Shown here one piece after another: positions 7,671 through 16,851 of a DNA stretch of 64,000 nt. Source of the DNA: Streptomyces sp. WMMC500 (GTDB lineage: Bacteria; Actinomycetota; Actinomycetes; Streptomycetales; Streptomycetaceae); the NCBI RefSeq assembly GCF_027497195.1, contig NZ_CP114905.1, forward strand, positions 8,286,001 through 8,350,000, given 5' to 3'. The notes beneath the pieces were generated by a model that did not search any database, was not told the origin of the DNA, and saw only the letters and a list, made by a program, of their open reading frames with translations. Position numbers and translations under genes: made by a program. Within the stretch, counting starts at the first letter, position 1; the number at the start of each line of letters is the position of its first letter.

Positions 7671-8495
7671 CTACCCGCGCCCGGACAGCGCACGGCGGTG
7701 GACCGGGAAGTCGAAGTAGGTGTCGGGGAACGGCTCGTCCGCGAGCCCGAAGTGCCACCATTCGTACTCGTAGTTGACGAAGCCGGCCGCCTCCAGTCCT
7801 TCCTTGAGCCGCAGCCGGTTGGCGCGCTGCTCGCCCCGCACCCGCTCGTCCAGCGTGTGGCTGAGGGTGTCGAAGCAGTCGTAGCCGGTCGCCATGTCGA
7901 CCGAGTTGTCGGGGAAGCGCTCCTGCCGCGGGGCGGCGCAGTCGACGAGCGGTTCGCCGGGGACGTACGGCCGGGTGGGTTCGGCCGGCAGCTTCACCAG
8001 CGTGAGGTCCACGACGCTGCCCCGGCTGTGCCCGGAGCGTTCGGCGATGTAGCCGTCCTCGAAGAGCCGGGACTTGTCCACGCGCGGGTAGAACTCGTCC
8101 TTCATCCGCTGGTCGTCCAGGTCCTCGGCCCACGCCACGAACTGGTCCACCGCGCGCTGCGGGCGGTAGCAGTCGTAGACCTTCAGCGAGTAGCCGTCCC
8201 TGCGGAAAGCCCGCTGCGCCTTCTTCAGCGCCCGGGCGGCGTCCTCGGTGAGGATGCACATCGGCTGGCGGTAGCCGTCGATGCGCTCGCCGGTGAAGTT
8301 GTGCCGGGTGACGTAGCGGATGTCGTGCAGGATCGTGCGGTCCACGTCGGAGAGCGCGACGAACTCCTTCGGGGCCTTCGGCTCCGGCTTCGCGGTGGCC
8401 GGGGGCGCCACCGTGGCGGTGACGGCGAGAGCCGCGGCGGAGGCCAGGACGGCGAGCCGGCTCAGGGGGCGCGCGAGGGCGGCGTTCTTTGGCAT
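7671..8495 (-). CDS. Secreted VanX-type D-Ala-D-Ala dipeptidase (peptidase M15D)
   Basis: The ATG at 8495 has an AAAGGG site upstream and is preferred over an in-frame extension to 8549. The 274-residue protein starts with a signal peptide (hydrophobic LSRLAVLASAAALAVTATVA). Zinc ligands H156 and D163 lie in SGHSRGSVVD, and the catalytic E245 and zinc ligand H248 in EWWHFG; spacing matches VanX H116/D123/E181/H184. VanX itself is cytoplasmic and clears D-Ala-D-Ala in vancomycin resistance. The exported form here more likely trims cell-wall dipeptide outside the membrane or salvages it. No vanH/vanA/vanRS genes are nearby. Confidence 0.9.
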   Translation of the reverse strand: MPKNAALARPLSRLAVLASAAALAVTATVAPPATAKPEPKAPKEFVALSDVDRTILHDIRYVTRHNFTGERIDGYRQPMCILTEDAARALKKAQRAFRRDGYSLKVYDCYRPQRAVDQFVAWAEDLDDQRMKDEFYPRVDKSRLFEDGYIAERSGHSRGSVVDLTLVKLPAEPTRPYVPGEPLVDCAAPRQERFPDNSVDMATGYDCFDTLSHTLDERVRGEQRANRLRLKEGLEAAGFVNYEYEWWHFGLADEPFPDTYFDFPVHRRALSGRG

Positions 8496-8573
8496 GGCCC
8501 TTTCACTATCGCGCTCGCGGGCGTGTGGGAAGGGGGCGGCGGCGGCCATTCGGGTGGCCGGTCCCGCCCGCGC

Positions 8574-10904
8574 TCACTCGCCCCGCACCCGCACCGGCAG
8601 GTCGGGCTCCGCGCCGTCCTCGCGCTGGACCGTCGTACGGCCCGTCCACCGCGTCACGTACCGGTCGAGGCGCGGTGCCTCCCAGCCGTCGCCGTCGTTC
8701 CGCACGACCACGCCGCCGCCGGTGACGCCGGGCGCCGGCGCCCAGACCTCCAGCTCCATGCCGCCGTCCGCGCCCGTGACCGGCAACACCGCGCCCGCCC
8801 GGGCCAGCACCGGCACGCGGTCCTGCGGCGCCGCCAGCTCCACGGTGCCCGGGCCCCTCAGCGCGCGGCCCGTCGCCGTGTCGTACCACCGCCCCGCCGG
8901 CAGCCGCACCGCGCGCCGCCGCACCCCCGCGGCCAGGACCGGCGCCACCAGCAGCGCGTCGCCGAGCAGAAAGGCGTCCTCCGTCTCGCGCAGCGCCCGG
9001 TCCGCGGGGTCGTACCACCACACAGGACGGACGAAAGGCGCGCCTGTGCGCTCCGCGAGCCGGGCGAGCGTCCTGAAATACGGCCGCAGGCGCTCCCGCT
9101 CGCGCAGCGCCGCGCCGGCGTGCGCCAGCACCTCGGGCCCGAACTCCCACGGCTCGCGCCGGCCCGCGTCGAACGCGCAGTGCGTGCGGAACAGCGGAAG
9201 GTACGAGCCGAGCTGGAGCCAGCGCAGATACAGCTCCGGCTCCGGCCGCCCGTCGAACCCGCCGACGTCCGGTCCCGAGTACGGCACCCCGCACAGGCCG
9301 AGGCCGACGACGAGCGCCAGCGACGCCGCCAGGCCGGGCCAGCCGGTGGCCACGTCGCCGGACCAGGTGCCGCCGTAGCGCTGCAGGCCGGCCCAGCCGG
9401 AGCGGGAGAACAGGAAGGGGCGGCGGTCGGGCTGCAGACCGGTCAGCGCCCCGTACGCGGCGCGGGCCATGAGCAGTGCGTAGACGTTGTGCGCCTCGCG
9501 GTGGTCGCCGCCGCGGCCCTCCAGGGCGTGCCGGGCGGAGCGGGGCAGGGTCTGCTCGCCGAAGGCCGCGAAGGACGCGGGCTCGTTCATGTCGTGCCAG
9601 AAGCCGGTGAAGCCCTGCTGCAGCCGCTCGGCGTAGAGCCCGCCCCACCACTTGCGCGCCCGCGGGTCGGTGAAGTCGGGGAAGACCGCGTCGCCCGGCC
9701 ACACCACGCCGCGTACGGGCCTGCCGCGCGTGTCCCGTACGAACGCGTCGGCGGCCACGCCCGCGTCGTACACCGGATAGCCCGGCTCCGCCTTCACCCC
9801 CGGGTCGACGATCGAGACCATGCGCACGCCGTCGGCGGCCAGCTCCCGGGCCAGCCGGGGCAGGTCGGGGAAGCGCTGCGGGTCGGCGGTGAAGACGCGG
9901 TGGCCGTCGTAGTGGTCGATGTCCAGGTGCACCGCGGCCAGCGGCAGACCGCGCTCGCGGTACCCGCGCACCACGCGGCGCACGCCCTCGGCGCCGCCGA
10001 AGCCCCAGCGGGCGTGCTGGTGGCCCAGCGCCCAGCCCGGCGGGACGGCGGGGGCGCCGGTGAGCGCCGTCCAGCTCTGCAGGACGCGGGCCGGGGAGCC
10101 GGCCATCACCCAGTAGCGCAGCGGGCCGCCGTCCATGCGCACCTCGACGCGGCCGGGGCGGTCGTGGCCGGAGCCCGCGCCCTCGGCGCCGCGGTACAGC
10201 TCGACGCTGCCGTCCCAGGAGTTGTCGTGGAAGAGCAGATGGCAGCCGGCGTCGGAGACGACGAACTGCACGGGCATCGTCAGCGACAGCGGATCGTCGC
10301 CGGGGGTGAAGGCGCCGCCGGGATCGGTGTTCCACAGGCGGTAGCGGCCGTCCGGCAGGGAGGGGCCCGCGGACCGGCCGCCCAGGCCGAAGAACCGGGC
10401 GTCGGGGGCGACGTGCGCGCGCTGCACCCAGCGCCGTACGCCGCCGGCCTCCGGGCCCGCCGGGCCGCCGGGCGACTCCCACCAGCGCGGCGGCTGCTCC
10501 CGGCGCAGCGCCACGCCGGCCGGCGTGCGGACCTCCACCGCCCCCCGGCGGGACACCGCCACCGTGACCCGCTCCGACACCACCCGCCAGCCGCCGCCCG
10601 CCGCGTCCGGTTCGAGCTCCACGCGCGCGTCCGTCTCCGGCCCGCGGGCGAGCGCGTACGAAGGCTCCGGCTCGGTACCGTCCCAGCCGCAGAACACCGC
10701 GCCGGTCGTCGTCACCCGCAGTTGCAGCGTGGAGCGGCCGAAGCGGATCACGCCCCCGCCGGGGGCGGGTTCGGCCGCGACCGCGAGCCCCGGCACCCGG
10801 GCCCGTTCCACACGGCGGCGGGGGAGCGCGGCGGCGTCGGCCCGCCGGTTCCGCACGGCGGCGCGCAGCGCGCGGGCACGCCGGGTGAGGACGGAGGGAT
10901 CCAT
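8574..10904 (-). CDS. Glycoside hydrolase family 31 alpha-glucosidase
   Basis: ATG 10904 is chosen over a GTG 24 bases upstream. The ~776-residue protein has the GH31 (beta/alpha)8 barrel signature GFWHDMNEP with D438 as predicted nucleophile, followed by RPFLFSRSGWAGLQRYGGTW and SGPDVGGF, and all-beta N- and C-terminal domains. The family hydrolyses terminal alpha-linked glucose or xylose from oligosaccharides. No signal peptide is visible, so it should be cytoplasmic and act on imported or internal sugars. The gene stands alone, 79 bp beyond the start of the VanX-like gene, and no sugar transporter is adjacent. Confidence 0.92.
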   Translation of the reverse strand: MDPSVLTRRARALRAAVRNRRADAAALPRRRVERARVPGLAVAAEPAPGGGVIRFGRSTLQLRVTTTGAVFCGWDGTEPEPSYALARGPETDARVELEPDAAGGGWRVVSERVTVAVSRRGAVEVRTPAGVALRREQPPRWWESPGGPAGPEAGGVRRWVQRAHVAPDARFFGLGGRSAGPSLPDGRYRLWNTDPGGAFTPGDDPLSLTMPVQFVVSDAGCHLLFHDNSWDGSVELYRGAEGAGSGHDRPGRVEVRMDGGPLRYWVMAGSPARVLQSWTALTGAPAVPPGWALGHQHARWGFGGAEGVRRVVRGYRERGLPLAAVHLDIDHYDGHRVFTADPQRFPDLPRLARELAADGVRMVSIVDPGVKAEPGYPVYDAGVAADAFVRDTRGRPVRGVVWPGDAVFPDFTDPRARKWWGGLYAERLQQGFTGFWHDMNEPASFAAFGEQTLPRSARHALEGRGGDHREAHNVYALLMARAAYGALTGLQPDRRPFLFSRSGWAGLQRYGGTWSGDVATGWPGLAASLALVVGLGLCGVPYSGPDVGGFDGRPEPELYLRWLQLGSYLPLFRTHCAFDAGRREPWEFGPEVLAHAGAALRERERLRPYFRTLARLAERTGAPFVRPVWWYDPADRALRETEDAFLLGDALLVAPVLAAGVRRRAVRLPAGRWYDTATGRALRGPGTVELAAPQDRVPVLARAGAVLPVTGADGGMELEVWAPAPGVTGGGVVVRNDGDGWEAPRLDRYVTRWTGRTTVQREDGAEPDLPVRVRGE

Positions 10905-11161
10905 GCTGATCAGCCTGCCACCGCGCACTACGGCGAGCGAGAGAGTTCAACCGCTGTTCACCGGGAGTGCGGTCGCGCGCCCCCTGCGCACACCGCACCA
11001 CGGCCCGGCCGGGTCGTACTGGTGCCGCATTCGATCACGTGGCATCGTCTCACCGGAGCACCGGCCACCCTCGCCGGGCGCTCCGCGAGCGCCGCGGCCG
11101 CCCCACCGGACCGGCGGCGGCGCAGACCCTCATGCGGATGCCGTACCACGGGAGTCACGCC

Positions 11162-13255
11162 ATGCCGAGCCAGCCGCCCACAGAACCGCCCGCGCCGACC
11201 GCGGCTTCCTCGCCGGCTGCGTCGCCTCCGTCAGCTCCGCCGCCCGCGGCGCTGTGGCGGCCGGGGCCGGAGCGCGTCGCGCGGGCGCAGCTCACCCGCT
11301 TCCACCGCTGGGCCGCCGCGCACCACGGCGCGCCGGAACCCGTGCCCGGCGACCCGGAGGCGGACTACGCGGCGCTGCACCGCTGGTCGGTGGCGCCGGA
11401 CGGCGGCCTCGCGCGGTTCTGGCAGGCGGCGGCCGAGTGGTTCGACGTCCGGTTCTCCAGCCCGTACGAGACGGTCCTCGCGGACGCCGCCATGCCGGGC
11501 GCCCGCTGGTTCCCCGGCGCCCGGCTCAACTACGCGGAGCACGCGCTGCGCCACGACGTCGGCGACGGGGGCGGTGCCGCCGCCGGGCCGGCACTGCTGC
11601 ACGTCGCCGAGGGCGCCGAGCCGCAGCCCGTGAGCCGGGCGGAGCTGCGGGCGCGGGTCGGCTCGCTGGCGGCGGAGCTGCGCCGGCTCGGGGTGCGGCC
11701 CGGAGACCGCGTGGGCGCCTACCTGCCGAACATCCCGCAGGCCGTCGTCGCGCTGCTGGCGACCGCGGCGGTCGGCGCCGTCTGGACCTCCTGCTCGCCG
11801 GACTTCGGCGCCCGCAGCGTCCTGGACCGCTTCCGCCAGGTGGAGCCGGTGGTGCTCGTCACCGTCGACGGCTACCGCTACGGCGGCAAGGAACACGACC
11901 GCCGCGAGACCGTCGCGGAACTGCGCCGAGAACTGCCCACCCTGCGCGCCGTCGTGCACGTACCGCTGCTCGGCACCCCGCCGCCCGACGGCGCGCTGGA
12001 GTGGGACGCGCTGGTGGCCACGGGCGCCGAACCGGTCTTCGAGCAGGTGCCGTTCGACCACCCGCTGTGGGTGCTGTACTCCTCCGGCACCACCGGCCTG
12101 CCCAAGGCGATCGTGCAGTCCCAGGGCGGCATCCTGCTGGAACACCTGAAGCAGCTCGCGCTGCACTGCGACCTCGGCCCGGGCGACCGCTTCTTCTGGT
12201 ACACCTCCACCGGCTGGATGATGTGGAACTTCCTCGTCTCCGGCCTGCTGGTGGGCGCCACCGTGATCACGTACGACGGCAGCCCCGGGCACCCGGACGT
12301 GGCCGGGCAGTGGCGGGTCGCGGAGCGCACGGGGGCGACGTTCTTCGGCACGTCCGCGGCGTACGTCATGGCCTGCCGCAAGGCGGACGTGCACCCCGGC
12401 CGCGACCTGGACCTGGCGCGCGTGCGCTGCGTGGCCACGACGGGTTCGCCGCTGCCGCCGGACGGATTCCGGTGGATCCACGACGAGTTCCACCGGGCCG
12501 GGCCTTCGGGCCCGGCGGACATGTGGATCGCGTCCGTCAGCGGCGGCACGGACGTGTGCAGTTGTTTCGCCGGCGCGGTGCCGACGCTGCCGGTGCACGT
12601 CGGCGAACTGCAGGCGGCGGGCCTGGCCACCGACCTGCGGGCGTGGGACCCGGCGGGCGAGCCGGTGACCGACGAGGTGGGTGAGCTGGTGGTGACGCAG
12701 CCGATGCCGTCGATGCCCGTACGTTTCTGGAACGACCCGGACGGCGGGCGCTACCGGGACAGCTACTTCTCCACGTACCCCGGCGTCTGGCGCCACGGCG
12801 ACTGGATCACGCTCACGTCCCGCGGCTCGGTGGTCATCCACGGCCGCTCCGACTCGACGCTGAACCGGCAGGGCGTGCGGATGGGGTCCGCGGACATCTA
12901 CGAGGTGGTGGAGCGGCTGCCGGAGGTGCGGGAGTCGCTGGTGATCGGCGTGGAGCAGCCCGACGGCGGGTACTGGATGCCGCTCTTCGTCGACCTGACC
13001 CCCGGCGCGCGGCTGGACGACGGGCTGCGGAACCGGATCCGCGACGCGCTCCGCGCGCAACTGTCGCCGCGGCACGTGCCGGACGAGGTGATCGAGGTCG
13101 AGGCCGTGCCGCACACGCTGACGGGCAAGCGGCTGGAGGTGCCGGTCAAGCGGATGCTGCAGGGCACGCCCCTGGAGAAGGCGGTCAACCCGGGGTCGGT
13201 CGACCGGGTGGAGCTGCTGAGGTTCTACGAGCGGCTGGCGCGCGAGCGGGACTGA
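11162..13255 (+). CDS. Acetoacetate-CoA ligase (acetoacetyl-CoA synthetase)
   Basis: ATG 11162, with GGGAG eight bases upstream, gives 697 residues; the open frame continues further upstream but without a better start. The N-terminus is Ala/Pro-rich (~1-30). ANL motifs follow: LYSSGTTGLPKAIVQ (~305-319), a WMMWNFLVSGLL segment typical of AACS, GRSDSTLNRQGVRMGSADIY (hinge), and LTGKRLEVPVKRML with the catalytic lysine. AACS makes acetoacetyl-CoA from acetoacetate, CoA and ATP, feeding ketone use or polyketide/isoprenoid precursors. It is divergent from GH31; the 257 bp between them hold no clear promoter or operator that I can name. Confidence 0.93.
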   Translation: MPSQPPTEPPAPTAASSPAASPPSAPPPAALWRPGPERVARAQLTRFHRWAAAHHGAPEPVPGDPEADYAALHRWSVAPDGGLARFWQAAAEWFDVRFSSPYETVLADAAMPGARWFPGARLNYAEHALRHDVGDGGGAAAGPALLHVAEGAEPQPVSRAELRARVGSLAAELRRLGVRPGDRVGAYLPNIPQAVVALLATAAVGAVWTSCSPDFGARSVLDRFRQVEPVVLVTVDGYRYGGKEHDRRETVAELRRELPTLRAVVHVPLLGTPPPDGALEWDALVATGAEPVFEQVPFDHPLWVLYSSGTTGLPKAIVQSQGGILLEHLKQLALHCDLGPGDRFFWYTSTGWMMWNFLVSGLLVGATVITYDGSPGHPDVAGQWRVAERTGATFFGTSAAYVMACRKADVHPGRDLDLARVRCVATTGSPLPPDGFRWIHDEFHRAGPSGPADMWIASVSGGTDVCSCFAGAVPTLPVHVGELQAAGLATDLRAWDPAGEPVTDEVGELVVTQPMPSMPVRFWNDPDGGRYRDSYFSTYPGVWRHGDWITLTSRGSVVIHGRSDSTLNRQGVRMGSADIYEVVERLPEVRESLVIGVEQPDGGYWMPLFVDLTPGARLDDGLRNRIRDALRAQLSPRHVPDEVIEVEAVPHTLTGKRLEVPVKRMLQGTPLEKAVNPGSVDRVELLRFYERLARERD

Positions 13256-13329
13256 CCGCTCCCGGCGGGACTGTCAGACCCCGCGACTACGGTGCGTAGT
13301 GACTGGTTGCGCTCCGTAGAGGGGGAGTC

Positions 13330-14214
13330 ATGGCGCGTACGAGGACGGACGCCCGGCTGGTGCGCCGGGAGATGCCGGGCACGGTGGGGCTGTTGGCGGA
13401 TGCCGCGGACTTCGCGGCGATGCGGCGGTATGCGAGCTTTCTCTTCGACGATCACCCGGCGTATCTGCGGCAGGTGGGGGGTGTGCTGCGGGCCCGGGCG
13501 GCCCAGGGGGCGTACACGGCCGTGGCGCTCTTCGACCCGCCGGGCTTCGCGCGCTACTGCGCGGAGCGGGGACTGGAGCCGGACAGCCCGACGAGCCGCT
13601 GCCGGTACGTCGCGGAGGCCGCCGCCCGTGGCCCGGCGGTGCCGTACGGGGGACAGCCGATGGACCGGCTGGTGCCCGAACTGCTCGACACCGCGGCCCG
13701 CGGCCGCTCCCGCGAGCGCGCGGCGACGCTGCTGGCCGCGGCGGGCCGGTGCGAGGACTGCGGCGAGCACCGCGCGGACGCGGCGCTGGCCCGCGCGGGC
13801 GTGCTGGTCGACAGGCTGACCGAGGCGCTGGGGGCGGGCGCGCAGCACGTGGTGTGCACCGTCCGCTCGGCGGGCTTCCCCCTGGTCGCGGTGGCCCGCG
13901 GCGCGGCGTCGCCGGGGGAGGGGGCGCCGCGGCTGCGGCTTGCGGACGCGGAGGCACTGCGGCTGGTGCTGGCGGCGGGCATCGCCACGTCGGGGACGGG
14001 CGGGGTGGTGGCCCGTACGACCCGGGCGGACGGCGGGGAGCGGGTCCGCGGCTGGCGGCTGCGGAACGGCTGGCTGGAGCCGCTGACGGAGAAGGAGGTC
14101 TACGCGGCGTACTGCACCGACGCCAGGACGGGAGCCCCGCTTCCCCCGGAACCCGGTGTCGGGTACCGCGCCGGCACGCCGCTGCCCCGCCCGGAGAAGG
14201 GCTGCCACCGATGA
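13330..14214 (+). CDS. Conserved hypothetical protein
   Basis: ATG 13330 follows a strong GGGGGAG site. The 294-residue protein has no family I recognise. A CxxC pair (ECEDCGEH-like, ~138-141), a hydrophobic QHVVCTVRSAGFPLVAVARG segment (~177-196) and a basic, tryptophan-containing VRGWRLRNGWLEPL segment near the C-terminus can be seen. No signal peptide or membrane helix is clear. It lies 74 bp after the acetoacetyl-CoA synthetase on the same strand and is convergent to ptsI 104 bp away; neither neighbour explains it. Codon use is like that of its neighbours, so it is likely a real gene. Confidence 0.7.
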   Translation: MARTRTDARLVRREMPGTVGLLADAADFAAMRRYASFLFDDHPAYLRQVGGVLRARAAQGAYTAVALFDPPGFARYCAERGLEPDSPTSRCRYVAEAAARGPAVPYGGQPMDRLVPELLDTAARGRSRERAATLLAAAGRCEDCGEHRADAALARAGVLVDRLTEALGAGAQHVVCTVRSAGFPLVAVARGAASPGEGAPRLRLADAEALRLVLAAGIATSGTGGVVARTTRADGGERVRGWRLRNGWLEPLTEKEVYAAYCTDARTGAPLPPEPGVGYRAGTPLPRPEKGCHR

Positions 14215-14318
14215 CGGCCAGGTCCGCCTCGCCGCACCCCCGTGCGCCACTCCCGTGCCGCACGCTCACCGGGGCAGTCGCGCGGCGCACACCCCGCCGG
14301 CCCGGCCGGCCGGGCGGC

Positions 14319-15989
14319 CTACTCGCCGGACAGGACCGTCCGTGCCGCCTCCCGGGCCTCCTGCGCCGTGTCTGCGGCCCGTGCCGCCGACGCCGCGCGC
14401 TCGCACTGCGCCAGCGTGTGCTTCGCCAGCGTCGCCCGGACGTACGGGATCGCCGCCGCCCCCATCGACAGCGACGTGACCCCCAGCCCCGTCAGCACGC
14501 ACGCCAGCAGGGGATCCGACGCCGCCTCACCGCACACGCCGCAGCTCTTGCCCTCCGCCCTGGCGCCCTCCGCCGTGAAGGACACCAGGTCCAGCAGCGC
14601 CGGCTGCCACGGGTCCTGCAGCCGCGACACCGCCCCGACCTCGCGGTCGGCCGCGAAGGCGTACTGCGCCAGGTCGTTCGTGCCCAGCGACAGGAACTCG
14701 ACCTCCTGGAGGATCGCCCGCGAACGCAGCGCCGCCGCCGGGATCTCCACCATGACGCCGGCCTTCGCGGGCAGCCCCGCGTCCCGGCACGCCGCCGCGA
14801 AGTCCGCGGCGTCCCGGCGGTCGGCCACCATCGGCGCCATCACCTCAAGGTGGACGGGCAACCCGGCCGCCGCCTTGGACAGCGCGGTGAGCTGCGTGCG
14901 CAGCACGTCGGGGTGGGCCAGCAGCGAACGAAGTCCGCGCACGCCCAGCGCCGGGTTCGGCTCGTCGGCAGGGGTGAGGAACTCCAGCGGCTTGTCGGCG
15001 CCCGCGTCCAGGACGCGCACCACGACCCGGCCCTCCGGGAACGCCTCCAGCACCCGGCGGTACGCCTCGATCTGCGTCTGCTCCGACGGCGCCGTCCGGC
15101 TGTCGTCCAGGAACAGGAACTCCGTGCGGAACAGCCCCACGCCCTCCGCGCCGGCCGCGACGGCCGCCGGCACGTCGGCCGGGCCGCCGACGTTCGCCAG
15201 CAGCGGCACCCTGTGCCCGTCGGAGGTCGCCCCCGGGCCGGTGACCGCCGCGAGCGCCGCCTTGCGCTCGGCCGCGACCTGCTCCATCTCCGCGCGCTTG
15301 TCGGGCCCGGGTTCGACGAACACCTCGCCGGTCGAGCCGTCGACGGCCACGACCGTCCCCTCGGCCAGTTCCCCGGCGCCCGGCAGCGCCACCACGGCCG
15401 GCACGCCGAGCGCGCGGGCGAGGATCGCGCTGTGGCTCGTCGGCCCGCCCTGCTCGGTGACGAAGCCGAGGACGAGCGAGGGGTCGAGCAGGGCGGTGTC
15501 GGCCGGCGCCAGGTCGCGGGCGATCAGCACGTACGGCTCGTCGCTGTCCGGCACCCCCGGCATCGGCACGCCCAGCAGCCGGGCCACGATCCGGTTGCGC
15601 ACGTCGTCCAGGTCGGCGACCCGGCCGGCCATGTACTCCCCGGCCCCGGCGAGCAGCTCGCGGTAGGCCGCGAACGCGTCGTACGCGGCGCGCTCGGCGG
15701 AGGAGCCGACCGCGATCCGCCGCTCCACGTCCGCCGCCAGCTCCGGGTCCTGCGCGATCATGGCCTGCGCCTCCAGTACGGCCTGCGCCTCGCCGCCGGC
15801 CAGGTTGCCGCGCGCCACCAGGTCGGCGGCCACCGCCTCCACGGCCTTGCGCACGCGCTCCTGCTCCCGCGGCGCCTCCGCCGCCGGAATCTGCTTCGCC
15901 GGCGGTTCGAGCACCGCCGTGCCCATGTGCCGTGCCTCGCCGATCGCCACCCCGTGGCTCACGCCGACGCCTCGCAGGGTCGTCTCCAT
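14319..15989 (-). CDS. ptsI: Phosphoenolpyruvate-protein phosphotransferase (PTS Enzyme I)
   Basis: The ATG at 15989 is preceded by GGAAG; upstream in-frame codons to 16079 lack EI similarity. The 556-residue protein has the N-terminal His domain with GGPTSHSAILARALG, where H186 is the phosphorylated histidine, and the C-terminal PEP-binding barrel with LFRTEFLFL, SLGTNDLAQYAFAADR and CGVCGEAA with the catalytic cysteine. EI takes phosphate from PEP and passes it to HPr, then to EIIA. The EIIA (crr) gene lies 101 bp upstream on the same strand, so the pair is probably one operon; HPr is not in the window. Confidence 0.95.
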   Translation of the reverse strand: METTLRGVGVSHGVAIGEARHMGTAVLEPPAKQIPAAEAPREQERVRKAVEAVAADLVARGNLAGGEAQAVLEAQAMIAQDPELAADVERRIAVGSSAERAAYDAFAAYRELLAGAGEYMAGRVADLDDVRNRIVARLLGVPMPGVPDSDEPYVLIARDLAPADTALLDPSLVLGFVTEQGGPTSHSAILARALGVPAVVALPGAGELAEGTVVAVDGSTGEVFVEPGPDKRAEMEQVAAERKAALAAVTGPGATSDGHRVPLLANVGGPADVPAAVAAGAEGVGLFRTEFLFLDDSRTAPSEQTQIEAYRRVLEAFPEGRVVVRVLDAGADKPLEFLTPADEPNPALGVRGLRSLLAHPDVLRTQLTALSKAAAGLPVHLEVMAPMVADRRDAADFAAACRDAGLPAKAGVMVEIPAAALRSRAILQEVEFLSLGTNDLAQYAFAADREVGAVSRLQDPWQPALLDLVSFTAEGARAEGKSCGVCGEAASDPLLACVLTGLGVTSLSMGAAAIPYVRATLAKHTLAQCERAASAARAADTAQEAREAARTVLSGE

Positions 15990-16089
15990 GTCACCAGTCT
16001 TCCGCAAGTGCGCGGCGGCGTCCCACCGCGGCTGTCGTACACGCACGGGCCGCGGCACCGGGGCCCGCCGGAGGGTCACCGCCGGCTCG

Positions 16090-16538
16090 TCACCCCCAGG
16101 TGAACAGCGCGTCGCCGGCCTTGATCTCCCCGCCCTCGGCCACCGTGGACAGCGCGCCGCCGGCCGCGTCCAGGGCCACCACCGGCGAGATCGGCGACTT
16201 GCCGGCCTCCTCGACGGCGATGGTGTCCCAGCGGATCACGGGCTGGCCGCGCTCGACCCGGTCGCCCTTGGCGACGAGCAGTTCGAAGCCCTCGCCGTTG
16301 AGCTGCACGGTGTCGATGCCCAGGTGGGTGAGCACGCCGTGCCCTCGTCGTCCACGACGACGAACGCGTGCGGGTGCAGGGAGACCACCAGGCCGTCGAT
16401 CGGCGCGACCGCCTCGGCGGGCCCGCGTGCGGGGTCCACCGCGGTGCCCGGACCGACCATCGCCCCCGAGAAGACCGGATCGGGCACGGCGGCGAGCCCG
16501 ATGGCGCGGCCGGTGAGCGGGGACGAGACTTGAGTCAT
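16090..16538 (-). pseudogene. crr: PTS EIIA (glucose-type), one-base frameshift
   Basis: ATG 16538 has a GGAGG site. The N-terminal half (MTQVSSPLTGR to HAFVVVDDEG) is in one frame and the C-terminal half (HGVLTHLGIDTVQLNGEG to the end, GDALFTWG) is in another; both are clearly EIIA-Glc. Joining them needs one extra C at about 16341 (GGC-AC read as GGC-CAC), which would restore a ~149-residue protein with the active-site His in THLGIDTV. As written, the protein would end in unrelated sequence with no active-site histidine. Because ptsI next door is intact, this is either a real recent mutation that would break glucose-family PTS transfer and regulation, or a base-call error. I cannot tell which from the sequence. 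Confidence 0.85.
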
Positions 16539-16851
16539 GCCGGGGCCTCCAGAAAACAGCGGGGGGTCGGCGCCGCCCGCGTCCGTGGGGGCCGCGCCGC
16601 TCTTGAAGCGTAACCAATCGGAATTTGACGTTCCGCACCGAGTCGGGCCAGGCCGGGCGCACCGCCGCCCGGCCCCCGGACCGTCCACACCGCCACTGCC
16701 CGGACCCGCCCCCGCACCTGCTCCCTCACCCGCTCCCGAACCGGCTCCCGAACCGGCCTGCGCGCGGGCCCGTTGGCGCCGACGGGTAAGGTCAGAACGC
16801 ATCGCCGGTGCGTCCGGCGGCACCGGCGGGAACGGACGGGGAGGCACGCGG
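16539..16851. other. Divergent intergenic region between crr and the phosphatidyltransferase gene
   Basis: It contains the GGAGG site for crr at its left end and a GGGGAGG site for the phosphatidyltransferase at its right end. A short AT-richer stretch around 16610-16635 is the best place for the crr-ptsI promoter, but I cannot define -35/-10 boxes with confidence. A 12-base GGCTCCCGAACC repeat occurs in tandem near 16735-16760. The frame of the phosphatidyltransferase is open through this region but codes Pro/Ala-rich sequence without family similarity. Confidence 0.5.

Noticed and set aside
7671..8495. Vancomycin-resistance determinant
   Set aside because: The VanX-like enzyme has a signal peptide, and no vanH, vanA/B, vanR or vanS gene is present.
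7263..11633. A 1456-codon open frame on the + strand across the methyltransferase, VanX and GH31 genes
   Set aside because: It is the antisense shadow of three clear minus-strand genes; its composition is Arg/Ala/Gly-rich and shows no family motif.
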